Made by a program: the position numbers and the translations under genes. A stretch of 64,000 nucleotides of DNA from Pelagovum sp. HNIBRBA483 (lineage in GTDB: Bacteria; Pseudomonadota; Alphaproteobacteria; Rhodobacterales; Rhodobacteraceae), in the NCBI RefSeq assembly GCF_040931995.1, contig NZ_CP162412.1, positions 1,550,001 to 1,614,000 on the forward strand, in the 5' to 3' direction. The stretch's first letter is position 1; each line of letters opens with the position of its first letter. Of the stretch, positions 58,443 through 64,000 are shown one piece after another. Below the pieces are notes generated by a model that was given only the letters and a program-made list of their open reading frames with translations, did no database searches and was not told the DNA's origin.

Positions 58443-59813
58443 ATGGACCAAGAGAGCAGATCGACCTGTAATATGGACAATGACAGGCATATCGAAAGGG
58501 TTGACGCGGCGGTTGCGTTTGCGCGCGCGAAGCAGAATACAGACCGTAAATATCCGTCACCTGACCATCACGGAAACCGGCTGTATCCGTTGGCGAGCCC
58601 ACGAACGCGGCCGAGTTTTCAGATTGAAGAGCATGAAACGGTTTTCGCGATCGGCTCTTGTTTCGCCCGCAACATAGAGAATGCGCTGGAAAGCCACGGG
58701 CGGGAGGTTTTAAGCCGGAAATTCGATCTTGGCCCGATCGGTGAAAGCCTGACTGACGCGGCGAATTTCTTTAACAAGTATTCCATCCATTCTGTCACCA
58801 ACGAGGTCATATGGGCGCTGGAGCGGGAGACGTTTCCCGGGGGTGATCTGATCTACAGGCTGGGTGGCGGTAGGTATTGTGATTGCCAGCTCGGCATGGC
58901 GAAAATGCAATACTCGAAGGATGAAATCCTCGCATTCCGCGAACGCTATCTTGATGCAATGGCACAGGTCGTCGAGGCGGATGTGGTGATCCTGACGCTT
59001 GGTTACGTCGAGACGTGGTATGATCGGAAGCTGGGGCTTTATCTCAACGTTTCTCCCCCCAAGCCGCTGATCAAGAAGGAACCTGAGCGTTTCGAGTTCA
59101 GGGTTTTGTCCTATCAGGATGTGCTGGATGGGCTCGAAGCGCTTTACGCCGCTTTACAGAGGCATCGGACGAAGCCGTTAAAAATGTTAGTGACGGTATC
59201 TCCGGTGCCGTTATTGGCAACCTTCCGCGATATGGATGTGCTGGTGGCAAATGCTTACTCGAAATCGGTTCAACGCGCAGCGATTGAAGAATTCGTTCAG
59301 GGGAAGGCGTGGGTAGATTATTTTCCTTCCTATGAATTTGTGACGCTTTCCAATCCGGCAATCGCTTGGTCGCGCGACGATTACCGGCATGTTTCACCCG
59401 ATGTGGTGAACCGGATCATGGCATCGGTTCTTGCTTCCTATGTGCCCGGAGGGGAGGCCAGCGACCTGATCACGCGGGAGGGATTGTTGGCCACCGTGAA
59501 GCAACTCCACCAGCTTGAAGAACAGGAGGCGATTGTATCGGTCTTGGACGAGTATGACGCCTTGGTGGCCGGTGACGGACAACTCCTCATGGCGCGGGCC
59601 GCCGCGATGCGGCGCCTTGGGAGGCTGGAAGAGGCATGGGAGGCGCTATCGGTTGCAATCGAGGTCGCGCCGAGGCGGCCGTTTGCTCTCGAACGGCTGA
59701 TATCGCTTGCGCGGCCCCTGAAGCGCCATATCGAGGCGCGGGCATTGCTGGAGTTGCACCGGCAGCGCTTCCCCAAGCGAAATCAGTTCCGCAAGCGGCT
59801 GGATTGGCTCTAG
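58443..59813 (+). CDS. GSCFA-domain protein
   Basis: A 456-aa protein with the GSCFA motif (71-75 in VFAIGSCFARNI), characteristic of a SGNH/GDSL-like esterase family whose members are linked to polysaccharide gene clusters. Further family pieces are ILTLGYVETWYD and TVSPVPLLATF. The C-terminal 110 residues look like TPR-type helices. The start may be 58443 or 58473; neither has a clear ribosome site. It ends the putative glycan cluster. Confidence 0.82.
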   Translation: MDQESRSTCNMDNDRHIERVDAAVAFARAKQNTDRKYPSPDHHGNRLYPLASPRTRPSFQIEEHETVFAIGSCFARNIENALESHGREVLSRKFDLGPIGESLTDAANFFNKYSIHSVTNEVIWALERETFPGGDLIYRLGGGRYCDCQLGMAKMQYSKDEILAFRERYLDAMAQVVEADVVILTLGYVETWYDRKLGLYLNVSPPKPLIKKEPERFEFRVLSYQDVLDGLEALYAALQRHRTKPLKMLVTVSPVPLLATFRDMDVLVANAYSKSVQRAAIEEFVQGKAWVDYFPSYEFVTLSNPAIAWSRDDYRHVSPDVVNRIMASVLASYVPGGEASDLITREGLLATVKQLHQLEEQEAIVSVLDEYDALVAGDGQLLMARAAAMRRLGRLEEAWEALSVAIEVAPRRPFALERLISLARPLKRHIEARALLELHRQRFPKRNQFRKRLDWL

Positions 59814-59909
59814 CCTGTCCTTTCCGGTGAAATTTGGCGGCTTTGCTCCCTTGACCCGCCTGCCTCTGGGGATCATGTAACGTGCAGACGCAACAGAAGA
59901 GGTGCTGCT

Positions 59910-60509
59910 ATGGCTTTTGAACTTCCCGATCTTCCGTATGCCCACGATGCGCTTGCCGCTAAGGGTATGTCGGCTGAGACACTCGAATATCACCATGACC
60001 TCCATCACAAGGCCTATGTCGACAACGGCAACAAGCTGATCGCCGGAACCGAATGGGACGGCAAGTCGATGGAAGAAATCATCGTCGGCACCTATGACAA
60101 GAGTGCTGTCGCGCAGAACGGCATTTTCAACAACATCAGCCAGCTCTGGAACCATAACCAGTTCTGGGAAATGATGGGCCCAGGCAAAAGCAAGATGCCG
60201 GGTGAGCTTGAAAAGGCTCTGGTTGAGAGCTTTGGTTCTGTCGATGACTTCAAGGCGCAGTTCTCCGCCGCAGGTGCAGGCCAGTTCGGCTCTGGCTGGG
60301 CATGGCTCGTAAAGAACGCTGACGGCTCGCTGGCTGTCACCAAGACCGAAAACGGCGTGAACCCGCTCTGCTTTGGTCAGACCGCGCTGCTTGGATGTGA
60401 TGTGTGGGAGCATTCCTACTACATCGATTTCCGCAACAAGCGCCCTGCCTATCTGACGAACTTCCTCGACAATCTCGTCAACTGGGAAAACGTCGCTTCG
60501 CGCATGTAA
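59910..60509 (+). CDS. sodB: Superoxide dismutase (Fe type)
   Basis: A 199-aa enzyme removing superoxide. Metal ligands are in YHHDLHHKAYV (His), LWNHNQFWEMM (His) and LLGCDVWEHSYYIDF (Asp, His). Residues around FGSGWAWLV fit the iron form, though Mn use cannot be excluded. No signal peptide, so cytoplasmic. Own terminator follows. Confidence 0.95.
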   Translation: MAFELPDLPYAHDALAAKGMSAETLEYHHDLHHKAYVDNGNKLIAGTEWDGKSMEEIIVGTYDKSAVAQNGIFNNISQLWNHNQFWEMMGPGKSKMPGELEKALVESFGSVDDFKAQFSAAGAGQFGSGWAWLVKNADGSLAVTKTENGVNPLCFGQTALLGCDVWEHSYYIDFRNKRPAYLTNFLDNLVNWENVASRM

Positions 60510-60533
60510 CTTGGAGCGCACCTGCGATTTCAG

Positions 60534-60566
60534 AGGCCCGGCCGCGGAGACGCGCCGGGCCTTTTT
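60534..60566 (+). terminator. Terminator of sodB
   Basis: AGGCCCGGC and GCCGGGCCT form a nine-bp stem, followed by TTTTT. Confidence 0.9.
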
Positions 60567-60661
60567 GATTGAAAAATGCCGGCGACCAAGAGCCGCCGGC
60601 AGGAACGTGTGCGCCGAGCGGCTTCGTAAGCAAGCCGCAAGATGGCGTTCACACGGGGAGT

Positions 60662-61174
60662 TCAATCTGGATGGATGTCGCGCGGCGTACAGCCTGCCTC
60701 GAGGATGACCGCCATCCAATTGATCCGATCCGGGAGGCCACGCTCTGCCAGCCATTGAGATTGCAGCTCATAGGCGGATTTTTCCTGTGCGCCGGCACAA
60801 TACCAATGTGCGGCGCCATGTTGGCGATGGTGGACCAGCTCGTGAAGGACCACTGAGAGGTCATACGGGTCATGCGGGTCAAACGGGGAAATGAGAGCGA
60901 TTACCGACTTCGCCGGATCGTAAAAAGCGCGTGGTGTGACGCCGAACCGTCCTGCGCGACCTGTTAAGGCGTTGGCCTGGTCCTGAGAAACCAGTCTGAT
61001 TTGTGGTCGCGCTTGTTTGCGCGGCCACGGGCTATTCAGGTCGAGCCAATCTTCCAAAGCCGCGATCTGATACGCTGGAACGACAGGCTGTGGTTGCGAA
61101 GCCTCCGCGAGATGAGGATTGATGAGCGCCATCAGGAGCGCCAACGCAAGCGTTGCGGGTGCTGGCAGAGGCAT
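60662..61174 (-). CDS. Exported zincin-like protein (DUF6647 type)
   Basis: A 170-aa protein with a signal peptide (LALALLMALINPHLAEA) and a zinc-peptidase-like motif, VVLHELVHHRQH. The rest is short for a peptidase, and two cysteines (WYCAGAQ, EAGCTPR) may form a disulfide. Probably periplasmic. Function unknown; the HExxH motif suggests metal binding and perhaps proteolysis. It is divergent from the LysR gene. Confidence 0.78.
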   Translation of the reverse strand: MPLPAPATLALALLMALINPHLAEASQPQPVVPAYQIAALEDWLDLNSPWPRKQARPQIRLVSQDQANALTGRAGRFGVTPRAFYDPAKSVIALISPFDPHDPYDLSVVLHELVHHRQHGAAHWYCAGAQEKSAYELQSQWLAERGLPDRINWMAVILEAGCTPRDIHPD

Positions 61175-61282
61175 GTCGACCTCCTTTGCTGATTTTGAAA
61201 TGAACTCAAAAAATGGTAAAATGGACGGTGAATTCGCGCAAAAGGAGTATTTTCATCCATTGTTGAAAGGAGTTCATCCGAA

Positions 61283-62200
61283 ATGAGCCGCCGCCTTCCA
61301 CCATTCGCTGCCGTCCGTGCCTTTGAAGCCGCAGCGCGGGCCATGAGCTTTAAAGCGGCTGCCACAGAACTGTGCCTTAGCCCATCAGCGGTCAGCCACC
61401 AGATTAGGGGTTTGGAGGATTATCTAGATACAAAGCTTTTTGAACGTGACGGAAACCGACTGCGACTTACACTGACCGGCGAGGGCTATGCATCGCGGCT
61501 CACGTTTTTGCTCGATGATCTGGATCAATCCACAGCAATCGCGCGTGGCCGGTATCAAGAGGCTCCTTTGAGAGTGCTTTGCACGCCGGGCTTCGCGGCA
61601 CGGTTCATGGTGCCGCGACTGGGAAACTTGCCTTTTTCCGAGGAGATACGGCTGCGGGTTTCGGAGGGAGCGCCTTTGTGCGACTTCTCCAAGAATGACG
61701 CAGATGTTGTTATCCATTGGGGCGCAAGCGCGGTGCCCGGCGCGATAGTAGAGCCTTTGATGGAGTCATTACGGTATCCCGTGGCTGCACCGGAATTTAT
61801 CGCCCGTCATGGCATTTCGGCGCCTTCTGATCTGTTAAAAGTGCCGCTGATGTATGACGAGGTCATGGATGCATGGGGTGAATGGTTCGGGCTTGCAGGC
61901 GTCAAGATCACAGAGATGCCGCATGGGCCGGTGTTTCCGAACTGCGAACTTGCAACAACGGCGGCAGAGCAAGGGCAAGGTGTCGCGCTGGCGTATGATG
62001 CGATGGTTCGCGACACGGTGAAATCAGGCCGTTTGGTGAGGCTCTTTGATACAGTCACAATGCCAATCGTAATCTATTCTGTCGCCTATCACGAGGCGCG
62101 GGTCGATGAACCGCGCATCCGTCAGTTCCGCGATTGGATTTTCACCGAAACCTTTGCAAGCGGACGCGGCGCGCGGAGTGGGACCGTGGCAGCCGAATAG
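61283..62200 (+). CDS. LysR-family regulator (GcvA-like)
   Basis: A 305-aa regulator of the GcvA/AmpR subgroup: RRLPPFAAVRAFEAAARAMSFKAAATELCLSPSAVSHQIRGLE contains the helix-turn-helix. It is divergent from the zincin-like gene with about 110 bases between, which is its most likely target along with itself. Confidence 0.9.
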   Translation: MSRRLPPFAAVRAFEAAARAMSFKAAATELCLSPSAVSHQIRGLEDYLDTKLFERDGNRLRLTLTGEGYASRLTFLLDDLDQSTAIARGRYQEAPLRVLCTPGFAARFMVPRLGNLPFSEEIRLRVSEGAPLCDFSKNDADVVIHWGASAVPGAIVEPLMESLRYPVAAPEFIARHGISAPSDLLKVPLMYDEVMDAWGEWFGLAGVKITEMPHGPVFPNCELATTAAEQGQGVALAYDAMVRDTVKSGRLVRLFDTVTMPIVIYSVAYHEARVDEPRIRQFRDWIFTETFASGRGARSGTVAAE

Positions 62201-62281
62201 CCTGAGGACAGCTCCGGTGTCTGCGGGGTTGCCATCGGCGGAACCGCATGCGGTAGTGCCGTGAACCTCCGGGAGATCGGT

Positions 62282-63193
62282 ATGAGTGAGTCGCTCAAAG
62301 GCGTATTGGCGATGGTGCTGGCCTGCATCATCTGGGGATTGTCATCGATCTTTTATGCACAACTGCGCCATGTGCCGCCGCTGGAGATCTTGAGCTACCG
62401 TACCGTTTGTTCGCTTGCCTTCTTCCTGATCGTTTTGCTTGCCCAACGGCGTATCCGGACACTGATCGATGCCGTATCCGACCGGAAGCAAGTGCTGACA
62501 ATATTCGGAGCCGCGCTCTTCATCTCTGGGAATTGGTTCGGCTTTATCACGGCGATCAGCCTTGGTTATGCGTTGGAAGCATCTTTGGGGTATTTCATCT
62601 TCCCGCTCGTTGCGGTGCTGATCGGGCGCGTCTTTTTTGCCGAAGCGCTGGGGCGTGTGCAATGGGTGGCTGTGGCTTTGGCGGGCGCAGGTGTAACAGT
62701 ACTGACGGTTGGACTTGGGGCGGCGCCGTGGATCGCCTTCTGGCTGGCAGCGACTTTTGGTCTTTATGGTGCGGTCAAGAAAGGGCTGGCATTGGGGCCT
62801 GTTGTTTCGGTCACGGCGGAGGTTTTGCTGCTCGCGCCGGTGGCGCTTGCCTGGATCTACTTCAAAGGTAGTGGCGCGATGGGGAGCGATTGGTGGACCT
62901 CATCGTTGCTGGCGCTGTCGGGACCGCTCACGGCAATACCGTTGATATTATTTTCTTTTGCTGCACGGCGTGTACGGCTCGCGACTGTTGGTCTGGTGCA
63001 ATATCTCAACCCCTCGATCCAGTTCGTCGTGGCGGGGCTTGTCTTGCTGGAGCCGGTGACGCTGTGGCACTCCATAGCGTTCCCGATCATCTGGCTGGCG
63101 CTTGGTCTTTATTCGTTCTCCGCGCTCCGTCAGGAGAGAGCATCGCGCAAGGCGGCCTCCAGTGCGGCGACATCGGAAATGATTGAAATATAA
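62282..63193 (+). CDS. rarD: RarD-type EamA transporter
   Basis: A 303-aa membrane protein with ten helices in the two-EamA-domain layout. GVLAMVLACIIWGLSSIFYAQL, LFISGNWFGFITAISLG and LVQYLNPSIQFVVAGLVL are typical of RarD proteins. Substrate unknown (drug/metabolite exporter superfamily). The end overlaps the convergent LOG-family gene by 64 bases. Confidence 0.9.
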   Translation: MSESLKGVLAMVLACIIWGLSSIFYAQLRHVPPLEILSYRTVCSLAFFLIVLLAQRRIRTLIDAVSDRKQVLTIFGAALFISGNWFGFITAISLGYALEASLGYFIFPLVAVLIGRVFFAEALGRVQWVAVALAGAGVTVLTVGLGAAPWIAFWLAATFGLYGAVKKGLALGPVVSVTAEVLLLAPVALAWIYFKGSGAMGSDWWTSSLLALSGPLTAIPLILFSFAARRVRLATVGLVQYLNPSIQFVVAGLVLLEPVTLWHSIAFPIIWLALGLYSFSALRQERASRKAASSAATSEMIEI

Positions 63194-63687
63194 CCGAGCA
63201 GCGATGGGTCGGCGAAACCTTCGTTGACAACGTGGTCCATCAGCGACAGGAGCGGTTGCCAGTAACCGTCTGTATCAAGCAAGTAGATGGGTTTCTGGTG
63301 CAGGCCCAGTTGGCGCCATGTGAGCACTTCGAAAAACTCGTCGAGCGAACCCGCGCCGCCGGGGAGAACGACGACAGCATCAGAATTCATGAACATCACC
63401 TTTTTGCGCTCGTGCATCGTCTCGGTAATGATGAAATTGTCGAGATCCCGTTTGCCGACCTCCCATTTGAGCAGGTGGGTGGGAATGACACCGAATGTTG
63501 CGCCCTTTTGTGCTTGGGTCGAGGCGGCGACCAAGCCCATCAAGCCAACATCACCCGCGCCATAGACAAGTCGCCAGCCGTTATCGGCGATCATTTTGCC
63601 GGTCGCGGTGGCGGCTTCTCCGTAGGCCGCACGGCTGCCCGCGCGGGAGCCGCAATAAACGCAAACGGACTTTTGGGCAACTTTCAT
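63130..63687 (-). CDS. LOG-family protein (TIGR00730 type)
   Basis: A 185-aa Rossmann-like enzyme of the LOG family, which releases free bases from nucleoside 5'-monophosphates (cytokinin activation in plants). SVCVYCGSRAGSRAAYGEAA is the usual start; the substrate motif reads PGGAGSLDE with Ser where Thr is common. GAAGGGAAG lies before ATG 63687. Physiological substrate in bacteria is unclear. Confidence 0.9.
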   Translation of the reverse strand: MKVAQKSVCVYCGSRAGSRAAYGEAATATGKMIADNGWRLVYGAGDVGLMGLVAASTQAQKGATFGVIPTHLLKWEVGKRDLDNFIITETMHERKKVMFMNSDAVVVLPGGAGSLDEFFEVLTWRQLGLHQKPIYLLDTDGYWQPLLSLMDHVVNEGFADPSLLGYISIISDVAALEAALRDALS

Positions 63688-63806
63688 CAGGCTTCCCTTC
63701 AATGATGGTTCAGATCGCTTTGACCACCCATATCGCCGTTGCTATGGTCGCTCAACCGTCCTGCTTCGGGAGGGGTGAGGACGTGATCCAAGAAAGGGAA
63801 TGAACG

Positions 63807-64000
63807 GTGGCAAAAGGCGGCGGTTCGAATGCGGGTCGGCTTGCGGTAGCGGGTGGCGCGATAGTGGTTCTGGTAGGGGCATTCTGGTTCTTTGGTGCGG
63901 ATTTCGGGGACGAAGGCGAGGTGCTCGTTGAAGCGCCTGAGGTAACGGCAAGCGCAGCCGAGACAGACGCGGGATCTTCCAACGCTGGCGCGGTCACCGA
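63807..64000 (+). CDS. Start of a membrane-anchored protein (partial)
   Basis: An open frame from GTG 63807 to the window end. AAAGGG lies eight bases upstream. After a short Gly-rich start there is one membrane helix (LAVAGGAIVVLVGAFWFFG) and then an acidic Ala/Glu-rich region. The layout resembles the N-terminus of Rhodobacteraceae LysM-domain envelope proteins, but that domain lies outside the window. Confidence 0.65.
   Translation, partial: MAKGGGSNAGRLAVAGGAIVVLVGAFWFFGADFGDEGEVLVEAPEVTASAAETDAGSSNAGAVT

Overview
The window is a stretch of an alphaproteobacterial chromosome, almost certainly a Rhodobacteraceae (Roseobacter-group) species. The evidence is the GC-rich body of the sequence, an L21 protein with a long C-terminal extension, the olsB-olsA ornithine-lipid pair, the ChpT-type phosphotransferase, the lineage-typical DUF6477/DUF6456/DUF3553 proteins and a heterotetrameric sarcosine oxidase operon. 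No database could be searched, so family names come from recognising motifs and gene order.

Bases 89-14675 are an integrative element of about 14.6 kb, clearly poorer in GC than the rest. It sits in the 3' end of tRNA-Ser(CGA): the same 15-bp core lies at 89-103 and at 14661-14675, where it forms the end of the intact tRNA. Just inside both ends are short TGGGG-CCA motifs spaced 12 bp apart, which look like integrase arm sites. Left to right the element carries a P4-type integrase, two AlpA-like regulators, a primase/helicase replication pair followed by a cluster of TGTCCG repeats (candidate origin), and a tight four-gene operon: DNA methyltransferase, 71-aa protein, SF2 helicase and GIY-YIG nuclease. 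This operon is most likely a restriction-modification or other anti-phage system. After it come a decayed IS5-family insertion exactly at the nuclease stop codon, three tiny reverse-strand genes, one putative exported protein and about 0.8 kb without genes.

From 14.7 kb on the DNA is core chromosome. Region 14.9-22.0 kb has a DUF2059 protein, rplU-rpmA, three GNAT acetyltransferases, obgE and proB-proA. Region 22.0-30.3 kb has chpT, a DUF3553 protein, ornithine-lipid acyltransferases, a thiE-like gene, a TfoX-like gene, an RNA methyltransferase, ctaA, an M32 carboxypeptidase and a thioesterase. Region 30.4-37.7 kb has rplM-rpsI with promoter and terminator, then a reverse-strand run of tetR, hydrolase, metA, P-loop protein, a glycosyltransferase-like gene and guaA. 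Region 37.9-49.2 kb has an MttB-family methyltransferase, DUF6477, a DUF6456 regulator, lipA, two c-type cytochromes with a divergent LysR gene, dusA, a TauE-type permease and ccmI-ruvX-DUF1289. Region 49.4-54.6 kb is soxBDAG. Region 54.7-59.8 kb is a translationally coupled set of FkbM methyltransferase, serine hydrolase and glycosyltransferase-hydrolase fusion followed by a GSCFA protein, probably for cell-surface glycans. The window closes with sodB, a zincin-like protein, a LysR gene, a RarD-type transporter, a LOG-family protein and the start of a membrane-anchored protein.

The strongest candidates for undescribed biology are the four-gene defence operon with its small linker protein, the TGTCCG repeat cluster behind the primase/helicase pair, the three-gene mini-operon at 12.1-12.7 kb, and the glycosyltransferase/hydrolase cluster at 54.7-59.8 kb.
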